Source of the DNA: CAYJRR01 sp964372275 [NCBI: uncultured bacterium]
GTDB lineage: Bacteria > CAYJRR01
NCBI GenBank assembly: GCA_964372275.1
Contig: CAYJRR010000026.1
Location: 1-39,983 of the forward strand
DNA: 39,983 nt
Direction of reading: 5' to 3'
In this document: positions 24,844-34,035 of the stretch, piece by piece
How the letters are laid out: every line of letters begins with the position of its first letter
Numbering within the stretch: position 1 is the stretch's first letter
Position numbers and translations under genes: made by a program
The notes under the pieces: model-generated
What the model was told of the DNA's origin: nothing
The model's database searches: none
Seen by the model: only the letters and a program-made list of their open reading frames with translations

Positions 24844-27549
24844 GTGCGAAACCTGCCCCGCGACTACGGGCGCTATCGCCTGACCGCCCTCCTGGGCGTG
24901 GGCGGAGCGGCCGAGGTCTACCGCGCCGAGACGCAACCGGTCGCCGGGATCACCCGGCAGGTGGCGATCAAACGGATCATCGGCGGCGCCATGCACGAGG
25001 GTGGCGTCGACACCTCGCTCCTGGACGAGACGCGAATCTGGGTACGGCTGCAGCATCCGAACGTCGTCTCGGTGATCGATTTCGGCGAAGAGGAGGGGGA
25101 CTGGTATCTCGCGCTCGAGCTGATCGAGGGGGTCACCGCCTCCGAATACGTGGCGAGCATGGGGGCGCTGCCGGCACGCGAAGCGCTCACCATCGTGGAG
25201 CGCGTGGCCAGAGCACTGGCCTACGTGCACGCGCTCGAGGAGAACGGCCGCCCGATGGGCCTGGTCCATCGCGACGTGAAGCCGGCGAACATCCTCCTGT
25301 CGAGCCGCGGCGAGATCAAGCTGACCGACTTCGGCATCGCGCAGGCCAAAGTCCGGAGCACCAAGACCCAGATGGGAGTGCTCAAGGGTAGCGCCTCGAC
25401 CCTCTCCCCGGAGCAGGTGCGCGAGGAGCCGCTGGACGGCCGAAGCGATCTGTTCGGCCTGGGATCGACCTTGCACGTCCTTCTCACCGGCAAGCCGCTG
25501 CTCGACCTGCCGCTGGAGCAGCTGCTGGTGGCGTTGGAGGAAAACCGCGTCCCCGACCCGCCGGCGGACCTGCCGGAGGCGCTGCAGGAGCTCCTCCGCT
25601 CGCTGACGGCGGCCGACCGCAACGCGCGCATCTCGAGTGCGGCCGAGGTCGCGAAGCACGCGCGGCTGATACTGACGCCGGACCTGGTCGAGGACGTCGA
25701 GCTCGAGATCGCGAGGAAGGTCCCGGTGGCCCGGAAGCGCTTCGACCAGGAGCGCTCGCGGCGATCGGAGAGCTTTCGACGCGCGAAGGCGGAGGCGTTC
25801 GCGGCGCGGGAGCAGGGCGCCTCCGGCCTGGTAAAGCTCGCGAGCGCCGATCCGCCGGCCGCCGCGCCGGAGGCGCCGCTCGAGGTTCCGGCCGAGCCGG
25901 AGCCGACGGCGACGGTCGCGTCCCCGTCCGTTCCCGCCGACACCGTTTCCAAGGCGGCCGATCTTCCGCCGGCCGAGATTCCGCAGGCGCTCGTCGACAC
26001 CCAGGTCGGCGTCAAGCAGCTCCCGCCGGAGTTGCCGGTACCGGGTCCGACCTTCGCGACCGAACGTCCGTCGGCGACGGTCCGGAAGGGAAGCACCGGC
26101 TCGTTCCAGAAGCCTTCCGACTCCGGTTCGGTGCGGAAAGGGGATTCCGGGTCGGTCCCGGTGCGCAAGGGTGATTCCGGCTCCGTGCGGCGAGCGGGGG
26201 AGAGCACGGCTTCGTTCTCCGTTCGAAAGGCCGCGAAGCGATCGAAGGTCGAGTCGGATCCCCTGCCGCCGTCGCCCACCGTCGAACGGGCGAAGACGCC
26301 GCCGCCGATCCCGTCCCCCGCGCCGGCCCCCGCGGAGGTCGCGGACGACGACGAAGAAGAGGACCTGCACTGGATGGCGGGGATCCTCGCCTCCAAGTTC
26401 ACGTGGATCGGACTGGCGGCGGTCCTGGGGATCGTCGGATTGATCGTGGGAATCCCGCTCCTGCGATCGGGCGGCGACACCTCCTGCTCGTCCGCGCAGG
26501 GCAAGGTGGCCGAGACGCTCCTGGCCGGCGGCGCCGGCGCGGCGCTGAAGGAGATCCAGTCCCAGTCCGCCGCCTGTCCCACGCTCGATCCCGATCTCTC
26601 GATCCGCGTACGGCTCGCGACGATGGCGGGAAACTCCAAGGGGGCGGTCGGCCTGCTGCCGCCGGCCTCGTCGCGCTCTGCGGAGCATCGCATCCTCGCG
26701 GCCTCCGTCGACTTCACCGACCGCAACTACCGCGCCGCGGAGGCTGCGGCCGTCAAGCTCGCCGGCGAGGGGGCGGAGAAGGTCGGACCCGCCGCGCGGT
26801 GCCTCGCGGCGGCGGCCGCGCTGAACCAGGACGACCCGAACCGGGCGATGGGTCACGTGTCGGGGCTGTCGTCGCCGTGCGCCGTCCTCCTCGCGGGGGC
26901 GGCGAAGCTGCAGAACGGGGACGCCGCGGGAGCGAAGGCGGAGATCTCCCGGCTGAACGCCAACGGCGATGCCACCGTCGAGGCGGCGATCCTCTCCGCC
27001 GCCGGCACCTTGAGCCTGGTTCAGGGCGAGATGACGAAGGTCTCGACCGACGCGGCGGCTGCGCGAGCCGCCGCCGAGCGGGCGCTCCTGACGCCACAGC
27101 CGTTCATCTGGTACACCGCGGCGAATCCGCGCGGCGGCGGGCGGATGGTCCTGCGGGTCACCGGTCCGTTCGACGATCCGGCGCTCTACACGCGCCTGTT
27201 GCAGGGGGACGCCGCGCGCGCTGCCGGGAGTCTCGAGCAGGCGCAGAGACTCTACGGCGAAGCGTTGCGACGCGGCGGGAGGACCGCGATTGCCGACCAC
27301 CGGATGGCGCAGCTGCTCCTCGCGCAGGGGAAGGCGCAACTCGCGCGGGCCAACCTCTCGCGCGCCATCCAGTTCGATCCGTACTACGCCCCCGCGTTGG
27401 TTCAACTGGCGATGCTCGACGAACGGGACGCGCCGTCCGCCGCGGTCCAGCGCGCGACGCAGGCGCTCGCACTCGAGCCCGAGAACGCCGACGCCAAGCG
27501 GATCGCCATGAAGGGCGCCCCCGCGCCCAAGCCCACCCGCCGCCGTTAG
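24844..27549 (+). CDS. Transmembrane Ser/Thr protein kinase with extracytoplasmic TPR region
   Basis: A 901-residue product from GTG 24844. Kinase domain at about 9-275: glycine loop LLGVGGAAEVY, VAIKRI lysine, catalytic HRDVKPANILL, DFGIA, and SPEQ where APE/APEQ is usual. A long Pro/Ala/Ser-rich juxtamembrane linker (about 320-515) contains repeats of the unit VRKGDSGS or a variant (about 415-450), which look like clustered basic-directed phosphosites. An acidic run then precedes one membrane segment at about 519-541. The outer part (about 545-901) holds TPR-like helical repeats. It is 12 bases downstream of ppk, so polyphosphate synthesis and kinase signalling may be co-expressed. The 3' end is convergent with the gph-like gene at a 14-base gap. 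Confidence 0.93.
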   Translation: MRNLPRDYGRYRLTALLGVGGAAEVYRAETQPVAGITRQVAIKRIIGGAMHEGGVDTSLLDETRIWVRLQHPNVVSVIDFGEEEGDWYLALELIEGVTASEYVASMGALPAREALTIVERVARALAYVHALEENGRPMGLVHRDVKPANILLSSRGEIKLTDFGIAQAKVRSTKTQMGVLKGSASTLSPEQVREEPLDGRSDLFGLGSTLHVLLTGKPLLDLPLEQLLVALEENRVPDPPADLPEALQELLRSLTAADRNARISSAAEVAKHARLILTPDLVEDVELEIARKVPVARKRFDQERSRRSESFRRAKAEAFAAREQGASGLVKLASADPPAAAPEAPLEVPAEPEPTATVASPSVPADTVSKAADLPPAEIPQALVDTQVGVKQLPPELPVPGPTFATERPSATVRKGSTGSFQKPSDSGSVRKGDSGSVPVRKGDSGSVRRAGESTASFSVRKAAKRSKVESDPLPPSPTVERAKTPPPIPSPAPAPAEVADDDEEEDLHWMAGILASKFTWIGLAAVLGIVGLIVGIPLLRSGGDTSCSSAQGKVAETLLAGGAGAALKEIQSQSAACPTLDPDLSIRVRLATMAGNSKGAVGLLPPASSRSAEHRILAASVDFTDRNYRAAEAAAVKLAGEGAEKVGPAARCLAAAAALNQDDPNRAMGHVSGLSSPCAVLLAGAAKLQNGDAAGAKAEISRLNANGDATVEAAILSAAGTLSLVQGEMTKVSTDAAAARAAAERALLTPQPFIWYTAANPRGGGRMVLRVTGPFDDPALYTRLLQGDAARAAGSLEQAQRLYGEALRRGGRTAIADHRMAQLLLAQGKAQLARANLSRAIQFDPYYAPALVQLAMLDERDAPSAAVQRATQALALEPENADAKRIAMKGAPAPKPTRRR

Positions 27550-27563
27550 ACCGCGCCTTCGCG

Positions 27564-28250
27564 CTACGTCGGGGGAACGGCCCCGCCCTCCGTGCCGAGA
27601 AGGACGGCGCGAAGAGCGGCGACGTCGTCGACGAGCCAACGCGGCCGTTCGGCGGTGAGAGCCGCTCGGTCGCCGTAGCCCCAGGTGCAGGAGGCGACGT
27701 CGACGACGGCGGCGCGCGCCGTCTCGACGTCGACGACGCTGTCTCCGACGAACAGGATCCGTTCGGCCGCAACCGCCGGGTACCGTTTGCGGCAGATCTC
27801 GACGCACATCGGGTCGGGCTTCCGGGGCGCGTCGTCTCCGCACGCCACGACCGGATCGAAGACGTCGCCGAACAGCCGATCGATGATTCCCGCGGTGAAG
27901 ATTCGCGGCTTGTTGGTGGCGACGGCGAGCCGCACCGAACGGTTCCGCAGGTCGGAGAGCATCCGATCGATCCCGTCGTACGGGCGCGTGGCGTCGAGCA
28001 TGTGCTCGCGGTAGTAGGGGACGAAGACCTGCCGCGCCTTCTCCAGAAGCGACGGGTCTTCGGCGCGCGGTCCCAGCGCGCGGGCCAGGAGTCTCGTCAG
28101 ACCGCCGCCGACGAAGGTCGCGATCACATCCGCGGGAAAGGTCTCGAATCCCAGCTCGCGGAGGGTGTGGTTGGTCGCGGCCGCGAGGTCGAGCTTGGTA
28201 TCGGCGAGCGTGCCGTCGAGGTCGAAGATTGCAAGCTCGTACCGGGGCAT
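27564..28250 (-). CDS. gph: Phosphoglycolate phosphatase-type HAD hydrolase
   Basis: A 228-residue HAD subfamily IA enzyme, probably hydrolysing 2-phosphoglycolate formed during DNA repair, or a related phosphoester. Motif I is FDLDGTLADT at about 9-18, motif II VATNKP, motif III KPDP with its lysine, and motif IV FVGDSVVDVETARAA. The helical cap starts LAAATNHTLRELGF, as in Gph proteins. Length and motif spacing are normal. It lies downstream (minus strand) of the tandem 37-bp repeat and the eight-gene cluster, separated from it by the repeat hairpins, so it is likely its own transcription unit. PGP activity is the best family guess; other phosphoesters are possible. Confidence 0.88.
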   Translation of the reverse strand: MPRYELAIFDLDGTLADTKLDLAAATNHTLRELGFETFPADVIATFVGGGLTRLLARALGPRAEDPSLLEKARQVFVPYYREHMLDATRPYDGIDRMLSDLRNRSVRLAVATNKPRIFTAGIIDRLFGDVFDPVVACGDDAPRKPDPMCVEICRKRYPAVAAERILFVGDSVVDVETARAAVVDVASCTWGYGDRAALTAERPRWLVDDVAALRAVLLGTEGGAVPPT

Positions 28251-28255
28251 CGGAT

Positions 28256-28329
28256 GAATGGTCCGCCCTTCGGGCTTCCTCGGGGACTCCCCGAATGGTC
28301 CGCCCTTCGGGCTTCCTCGGGGACTCCCC
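28256..28329. repeat. Two tandem copies of a 37-bp hairpin unit
   Basis: Units at 28256-28292 and 28293-28329 are identical over 37 bases, beginning GAATGGTCCGCCCTTCGGGC. Each has two inverted repeats: GCCC-TTC-GGGC and, at its end, TCGGGGACTCCCCGA. The array fills most of the 93-base gap between the SerB-like gene, which it follows, and the gph-type gene. It resembles an extragenic palindromic repeat. A related hairpin is at 7843-7859. Confidence 0.85.
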
Positions 28330-28331
28330 GA
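28280..28331 (-). terminator. Candidate terminator hairpins at the end of the eight-gene operon
   Basis: TCGGGGACTCCCCGA occurs at 28280-28294 and 28317-28331, each with a 6-bp stem and 3-base loop. They begin 12 bases past the SerB-like stop codon in the direction of transcription. No U-run follows, so the termination role is inferred from position. Confidence 0.45.
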
Positions 28332-28343
28332 ACCCCTGGCAGT

Positions 28344-29057
28344 CTACCAGCGCTGGACCAGCCAGTCGCGGCCGTTCCGGCGGCGCAACCAACCCTCTCC
28401 CGGCGGCGGATTGACCAGCAGGGCGAGCTCGGTCGAGGACTCCAACAGGTCGTAGTCGTAGTGACTGTTGCCCGCGGCGAAGTGGGGCGCGGACCCCACC
28501 GCCGACCGGAACGCCTCGACCTTCGTCTCGAGCGTCGGAAGGGGGGCGGCGAGATCCGCGGCGATCCGTCCCCCTTCGACCTTCGCCTCCGCCGCGAGGA
28601 CGCGTTCCGGCCCGATCTCCAGCAGCCGCGCGCCCGCGGCGACGCACCAGGCCGGGCTGCCGGAGACGATCCACGCCTCCGCTCCGATCGACTTCAGCCG
28701 TCCGACGAGCTCGCGCATCGCGGGGAAGAGATGACGTTCCCACGAGGTCGCGACGAAACGGTCGGACCACTCGACGACCGTTCCGTGGTCGAGCCCCTCG
28801 AACGCCGTGACGCAGTGCTCGAAGGCGTGACGCAGATCACCGGTGGCGAGCCTCCGCTCGTACTCGCGCCACGCGGACCCCGCCTCGGGCCAGGCCGGAA
28901 GGCGACCTTGCCGCTCGCCGGCCCATTGCAGGAACGACTCTCCGACGTCTTCGCGCCACAGCGTGCCGTCGGCGTCGAAGGCGGCGCGCGTCGACGGCGT
29001 CGCGCGCGCGAGCCACGCGTCGAGCCGCCGGGCGACGTCGGGGTCCCAGACGGTCAT
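28344..29057 (-). CDS. SerB-like HAD phosphatase, last gene of the cluster
   Basis: A 237-residue HAD subfamily IB protein. Motif I FDADGTLW (D28, D30), motif II WIVSGSPAW (S132), K179, and motif IV AGNSHYDYDLL at about 195-205, where the first acidic residue of the usual GD is Asn, as in some phosphorylcholine-phosphatase-like members. The cap region is helical. No signal peptide, so it is probably cytosolic. Its ATG overlaps the TGA of the upstream TPR gene (ATGA at 29054-29057), so translation is probably coupled to a trans-envelope machine. That is an odd place for a metabolite phosphatase. Substrate could be a phosphoserine-like or phosphocholine-like compound; this is not resolved. Confidence 0.88.
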   Translation of the reverse strand: MTVWDPDVARRLDAWLARATPSTRAAFDADGTLWREDVGESFLQWAGERQGRLPAWPEAGSAWREYERRLATGDLRHAFEHCVTAFEGLDHGTVVEWSDRFVATSWERHLFPAMRELVGRLKSIGAEAWIVSGSPAWCVAAGARLLEIGPERVLAAEAKVEGGRIAADLAAPLPTLETKVEAFRSAVGSAPHFAAGNSHYDYDLLESSTELALLVNPPPGEGWLRRRNGRDWLVQRW

Positions 29058-32000
29058 CTCTGCCCGAGAAGTCGCGGAGCGTCGGCCATCAGGCGGCGCG
29101 CGCCGGGATGGACGTCGACCGCCGCCGGGTCGACGGTGCGTGCATTGATCGCCCGGCGCAGCGTCTCGATCGCTTTTCGGGGATCCGCGTAGGCGTATTC
29201 GTGGGCGGCGAGGTTCAGCCACGGCTTCGCCGCCCCGGGAGCGCGCTCGGCGGCCGCGGCGAACGCTACGCCGGCCTCTCCGACCTCTCCGCGGCGCAAG
29301 AGCGCGATCGCCAACAGCCCGTGCGATTCGGACCGGGATTCGTCGACCTCCACCGCCCGGCGGGCGATCAGTTCGGCGGCGTACGGATCTCCCGCCTGCA
29401 GGTAGGCGGTCGCCAGCCGCGCCAACAGTCCGGCGTTCAACGGATCGCGCCGAAGCGCCTCGACGATCTCCGACGGCGAACGGAAGCGCCCGGCGCGAGG
29501 CGGGGGTGGACTCGGGCGTGAGGGCTCGCCACGCGCACCGAGCGCGGCGCACGCGGAGAGCCACGGCGAGAGCACGTTCAGCTCGTTCCCTTTGGCGACG
29601 CAGGCGCCGAACGTCGTCCGCGCCTTCTGGTCGATCGGGAGCGCCTTCTCCTCCAGGAGCCGGCGATACTCGGCCCTCTCCTCCGCGCTCAAGGCGGGAG
29701 GCTCGGGCGCCGCCCGGAGGAACTCCGCCAGTCCACGGTAGGCCTGGCCGACCCGGAACAGCGCCGCGATCGCCCACTCCGGGCTGCCGAGCTTCACCAC
29801 CTCCGCCGCTTCGGACTCGAGCTGCCGTACCCTCTCCAGGCGCCGCTCGATCGCCGCCAAATCCTCCGCCGACGCGTAGCGAATCGCCTCCAGGGCGCGC
29901 TTCGTCTCCTCCGTGAGAAGGAACGCGGCCTCCGCCGCCGCATCGCGGTCCTCCGGCCGGAGCGCCTTCGCCGCGCGCGAGGAGTCGACGGCGGCCACCA
30001 ACTCGAGCTTCGCCTCCTCCATCTTCCCGGCGCGCCAGAGCGCGTCGCCGACGACGAAACGGGCGAGCGGACCATCGCCCCCCGCCTGGATCAATCGCTT
30101 CGCCGCCTCCGCCGCCTTCGCCCAATCGCCGACCGCGCGGTAGGCCGCGATCGAACGCCGCGCCGCCTCGGCCGGCGAGATCCCGCCCGGCGCCTGCGAC
30201 AGGCGCTGGTAGTCGACCGCCGCGCGATCGGCCTGCCCCAACTTCTCCCGGATCGCCGCGGCCCGTTCGAGAAGGGACCACGCCTCCTTGTCGCCCGGGC
30301 GCGCCTTGACGTAGGCCTCGAAATAGCCCGCCGCGCGCCCGAAGTCGGCGGAGTCGATCGCCAGCCGCGTGATCGACTGCAGCACCTCCGGCGCGAGCTC
30401 GCTCCGCGCGTACCGCGCCAGGAATCGCGTCCCGGCGTCGTAGATCTTCTCCGGCTCGCCGCGGTCGCGGTGGGTGATGAAGAGGGTGTAGAGGGCCTTC
30501 TCCCCCAGCTCGCTTCCGGCGGACGACTCGGCGAGGCGCGCCAGCTTCTCGGCCGGATCCTCGCCTCCGTCGGTCTCGGCGAGGACGCTCCCGACGCGCC
30601 GGAAGTCGGCCTGCTTCCCGATCTCCGCCGCCTTCCGCCGGAACGCGGGATCGGGAAGGGTGGGGTCGGTCGAGAACGCCTTCGCCGTCTCCGAAAGTCC
30701 GTCGAGGTCCTCCAGCTGCGCCAGCGAGTCGAGCACCAGGTTTGCCGCCGCGTAGGCCTCTTTGGTGCCGGGATGGGCGCGGAGGTAATCGCGGAAGAGC
30801 GCGATCGCCGTCTTGTAGTCCCCCTCCTCGTAGTGGGCGCGCGCGACGTTGAAGGTCACCGCCGCGACGTCCCTCCCGTCCGGGTGGATCTTTGCGTAGT
30901 ACTCGCCGAGCTGTTTTTCGGCTTCGCGCGCCTGCACACGGCGGAACCGGCCCAGCCGGTCGCGGTCTGCGTTGGCGAGGTGGTACTCCGCCAGGGCGTC
31001 GTGGATCGCCTCCCGTTCCCCCGACTTCCGTTCGCGGGCCACCGTCTCGAACGCCCTCCCGGCCTCCCAGTGGAGGCCCGCGGCGGCGAGCGCCTCGGCA
31101 TGGTTCTCCTCCATCGCCAGCCGCGTCGCGCGATCGTCGAAGTACGAGAGGTGGGCTTGGTACGCCCGCGCGGCCTCGGCCGCGAGCGCGACCTTCCTCG
31201 CCGGATCGGGCTCCTTCTCCGAGGCGAGCTGGATCCGGGTGGCGATGTCCCGGACGTAGACTTCGAACTCCTTCCGTGCCGCCTCGCGGTCGGACCTCGG
31301 GATCCGCCACGACGACGCGTAGCGGGCGGCGATTTCGGTCAACACCCGCGCGTCATCGGCGACGAACGGCAGCGGTCGCTTGGCCGTATCGGGATCCTTG
31401 AGGACCTTCTGCGCGCACTCGACGAACCGCCGGCCGAAGCCGTGCGCGCGCTCCACGTCGTGGGTCAAGGTCAGCAGCGTCCGATAGACCTTGGACGCGG
31501 GGCCCCAGTTCTGCTGCACGTAGTAGCGGTTCCCCAGCTTCTCCAGGATCGCCGCATAGAGCGTCCGCGAATCGGCCAGAGCGCCGTAGTAGACGACCGC
31601 TTCCTCGGGCTTCTTCACTTCGGTGAACGGCTGCACCGAATCGACCAGCGCCTCTCGGCGCACGCCCCGGAGCTTCTGCGCGGTCGCCGCCGGCAGTCCG
31701 CTCGCGGCGGAGGCGATCGCTTCGTCCGCTGCGCGGGCGGCCCCTTCGAACTCCGCGAGCGCGGCCTTGTGGTCGGCATGGTTCATCGCGATCCAGCCGA
31801 GCTTGTATCGCGCCAGCGCCGTCAGGCCCGTATCCCGGCGCGCCACCACTTCTGCGTAGTGCTTGCGGGCTTCGTCCAGGTCACGGTTCTCGAAGTAGAA
31901 GTTCCCGAGGAGGAGATACGTCTCCGGCACCAGCGGACTGTCGGGGTGCTCGGCGATCAGCGCTTTGTATTCGCGGAGCATCTCCGGACGCTGCGAGAGC

Positions 32001-32500
32001 TCCTGGTGTTCGTGCCCCAGGTAGAATCGAACCTTGTCACGGTGGAGGAATCCCGGGAACTCCCGCAGGATCCGCCGGTAGAGCTCGATCGCGAGCTCCT
32101 TGAAGTACTTCGACTCCGGTGCGGAGATCGCTTCGCCGCCCGCCCGGGCGCCGCGCTCCTCCACCGCGCGATAGTAGAGAAGCCGGCTCTTTTCGACGTA
32201 CAGCTCGGCCAGGCGGAGAAGGACGTCGGCGAGGATCGCGCTGTCCTTGCTCTTGGAAAGCAGCTCCTTCGTGGCATCGATCGAGGCGTCGACCTTGGCC
32301 AGGTCGGACCGGACCCGCTTCAGGAACGCCTTGGGATCCTCGTCTCCGGCCCGGCCGAGGACCGAGTCCCCCGGCAGCGGCGCTCCGTCCGCATCGCGAT
32401 GCGGCGCCAAGGCGATCGAGACGAGGAGCCCCGCAGCGACCGCCCGTACGGCAGCCCGCGCGACGGGGCGCGCGGCGGCGAGGGCGGCGCCACCGTTCAC
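29054..32500 (-). CDS. Large periplasmic TPR protein, GltD/AgmU- or NfsD-like
   Basis: A 1148-residue protein starting at GTG 32500, which overlaps the TGA of the preceding gene (GTGA). Residues 1 to about 36 form a signal or anchor (ARAAVRAVAAGLLVSIALA). The rest is almost entirely helical TPR-like repeats, for example ETYLLLGNFYFENRDLDEAR, VTFNVARAHYEEGDYKTAIA and a C-terminal block with LLARLATAYLQAGDPYAAEL. The size and the FSTDPTLPDP-type segments between repeats resemble the giant TPR protein GltD (AgmU) of Myxococcus gliding machines and its Nfs paralogue. It sits between another TPR gene and the SerB-like gene in one operon. TPR identity is certain; the Glt/Nfs assignment rests mostly on neighbours. 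Confidence 0.85.
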   Translation of the reverse strand: MNGGAALAAARPVARAAVRAVAAGLLVSIALAPHRDADGAPLPGDSVLGRAGDEDPKAFLKRVRSDLAKVDASIDATKELLSKSKDSAILADVLLRLAELYVEKSRLLYYRAVEERGARAGGEAISAPESKYFKELAIELYRRILREFPGFLHRDKVRFYLGHEHQELSQRPEMLREYKALIAEHPDSPLVPETYLLLGNFYFENRDLDEARKHYAEVVARRDTGLTALARYKLGWIAMNHADHKAALAEFEGAARAADEAIASAASGLPAATAQKLRGVRREALVDSVQPFTEVKKPEEAVVYYGALADSRTLYAAILEKLGNRYYVQQNWGPASKVYRTLLTLTHDVERAHGFGRRFVECAQKVLKDPDTAKRPLPFVADDARVLTEIAARYASSWRIPRSDREAARKEFEVYVRDIATRIQLASEKEPDPARKVALAAEAARAYQAHLSYFDDRATRLAMEENHAEALAAAGLHWEAGRAFETVARERKSGEREAIHDALAEYHLANADRDRLGRFRRVQAREAEKQLGEYYAKIHPDGRDVAAVTFNVARAHYEEGDYKTAIALFRDYLRAHPGTKEAYAAANLVLDSLAQLEDLDGLSETAKAFSTDPTLPDPAFRRKAAEIGKQADFRRVGSVLAETDGGEDPAEKLARLAESSAGSELGEKALYTLFITHRDRGEPEKIYDAGTRFLARYARSELAPEVLQSITRLAIDSADFGRAAGYFEAYVKARPGDKEAWSLLERAAAIREKLGQADRAAVDYQRLSQAPGGISPAEAARRSIAAYRAVGDWAKAAEAAKRLIQAGGDGPLARFVVGDALWRAGKMEEAKLELVAAVDSSRAAKALRPEDRDAAAEAAFLLTEETKRALEAIRYASAEDLAAIERRLERVRQLESEAAEVVKLGSPEWAIAALFRVGQAYRGLAEFLRAAPEPPALSAEERAEYRRLLEEKALPIDQKARTTFGACVAKGNELNVLSPWLSACAALGARGEPSRPSPPPPRAGRFRSPSEIVEALRRDPLNAGLLARLATAYLQAGDPYAAELIARRAVEVDESRSESHGLLAIALLRRGEVGEAGVAFAAAAERAPGAAKPWLNLAAHEYAYADPRKAIETLRRAINARTVDPAAVDVHPGARRLMADAPRLLGQR

Positions 32501-34035
32501 GGCGCGGCCCCCGGCTTCCCTTCGCGGGTCATCCCTTCGCAGCGGTCCTCGACCACCACACGCAGGTCCTCGAGCTCGTCGTTCCAGTACTCGCCGTCGA
32601 ACCGGTAGAACTGGATCGACGGACTGGCGGGTACGTCGACGATCAGCTCCCCGACCTCCGGCGGCCGCGTCCGCGCCCGCCGGTTGCGCGAGAGCGCGAT
32701 CTCGTATTCGAGGATGTTCATCTGCTCCTCGCTCTCCAGGAGCAGGTCGCCGAGCGACTCCACCTTCGCCTCGATCGACAGATAGAGCCGTCGCCTGGCC
32801 TCGGCCTGCTTCAGTTCGTAGAGCGTCGACAGTGCGGACTTCAGCCCGTTGGCCTCCCACCCGGTGGGGGTCGTCGTGCGAAGCAGGTCGATCTCCCTGG
32901 CGAGCGCGTCGACGAAGGATCCGCGCTCCCCCACCTCCGGCGAGCGCAGCGCGAGGGCGCGAAAGGTCTCGTCGGCGGCGAGATCGCCGCGGGCGTAGAC
33001 GTTCCGGATCGCCGGACCGAACGCCCGCCGGAACGACGCCACCGCCTCCTCCGCCGCGTCGAAATGGCAGACATCGCTCAACATCAGCGCGCGGAGGGTG
33101 TACTTCTCCGGATCGTCGAACTCCCGGTACAGCGGCGACTCCAGGGCCACGAGGAGCCCCAACGCGCGGCTGTACTCCCCGAGCCGGTAGTGACACCAGG
33201 CCCGCTCCAGGAGGAGCGGCGCGCGCTCGGCGCGCGGGAGGGAGATCGATTCGTACCGGGCGAGCGCCCGCCGGTACTCCCCGGCCTCGTAGTCGAGCCG
33301 GGCCAGGGTGAGGTCGACTCGGCGCGCCAGCCCTTCGTCTCCGACGTCGGCGGCGTCGAGCGCGAGCAGGCTCGATCGCGCGCGCTCCGCATCGTCGGCG
33401 GCGATCAGCGCGACCGCCTCCTGGTAGCGGCGCTCCCAGTAGAACGTGCCGCCGACCCGGAGGTCCTGGAAGCGCGCCTCCGCCCACCGGGCGAACCCTT
33501 CGCGCGCGTCGGTCGTTCCCTGGTGGAACGCCACGAAGTCGTCCACCCCTTCCGGGAGGTACCCGAAGTCGGTGTCGGAGAGCAGCTCTCCGACGACCAG
33601 CTCGGCGTCGAACGGCCGTGCCCGGACCGTCTCCGCCAGACCGGCGAGCGCGGGCGCGAGGAGCCGCGCGTCCCGGCGGCCTCGCGCCACGTTGACGTAG
33701 TACTCCGCCGCCGCATGGTGGAGACCGACACGGTCGAGGGCTCGGGCGAGGTGGAACTCCGCGCGCTCGTACTCCGGGATCTCCGGCGGATTTCGCTTCA
33801 GAAACGTCCAGAGCAACGGGACCGCGCGTTCCGCCGATCGCCGGTCGTCCGCGGCGGCCAGACTCAAGCCCTCACGGTACTGCTTCCGCGCGGACATCCC
33901 CTTGTCGGGCCCCGCCGCTTCGGGACCCGCCGCGGACACCCTCGCCGCGGAGGCCGCGGTGGCGAGACACGCCGCCACGGCGATCGCGCGCGCCGCCAAG
34001 GCGCCATCGATGCCGATCGCGCGCCCTCCCCTCAC
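32497..34035 (-). CDS. Exported TPR protein, GltC/GltE-like
   Basis: A 512-residue protein from GTG 34035, overlapping the TGA of the upstream barrel gene (GTGA at 34032-34035). A signal peptide covers about 1-33 (ARAIAVAACLATAASAARVS). TPR-like repeats follow: AEFHLARALDRVGLHHAAAE, LARLDYEAGEYRRALARYES and LERAWCHYRLGEYSRALGL. The C-terminus is less repetitive, with a helical ELKQAEARRRLYLSIEAKV segment and a terminal strand-rich part (SIQFYRFDGEYWNDELEDL) that may contact a partner. In the Myxococcus Glt and Nfs systems, medium-sized periplasmic TPR proteins are encoded next to the barrels and the giant TPR protein. I cannot tell which specific one this matches. Confidence 0.85.
   Translation of the reverse strand: MRGGRAIGIDGALAARAIAVAACLATAASAARVSAAGPEAAGPDKGMSARKQYREGLSLAAADDRRSAERAVPLLWTFLKRNPPEIPEYERAEFHLARALDRVGLHHAAAEYYVNVARGRRDARLLAPALAGLAETVRARPFDAELVVGELLSDTDFGYLPEGVDDFVAFHQGTTDAREGFARWAEARFQDLRVGGTFYWERRYQEAVALIAADDAERARSSLLALDAADVGDEGLARRVDLTLARLDYEAGEYRRALARYESISLPRAERAPLLLERAWCHYRLGEYSRALGLLVALESPLYREFDDPEKYTLRALMLSDVCHFDAAEEAVASFRRAFGPAIRNVYARGDLAADETFRALALRSPEVGERGSFVDALAREIDLLRTTTPTGWEANGLKSALSTLYELKQAEARRRLYLSIEAKVESLGDLLLESEEQMNILEYEIALSRNRRARTRPPEVGELIVDVPASPSIQFYRFDGEYWNDELEDLRVVVEDRCEGMTREGKPGAAP

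Noticed and set aside
28256-28329. Possible CRISPR array
   Set aside because: The two 37-bp units are directly adjacent with no spacer, only two copies exist, and no cas gene is present.
22678-28770. A 2030-codon open frame on the minus strand across ppk, the Ser/Thr kinase and the gph gene
   Set aside because: It covers three well-supported genes, has no recognisable domain and is Arg-rich; it is an antisense shadow.
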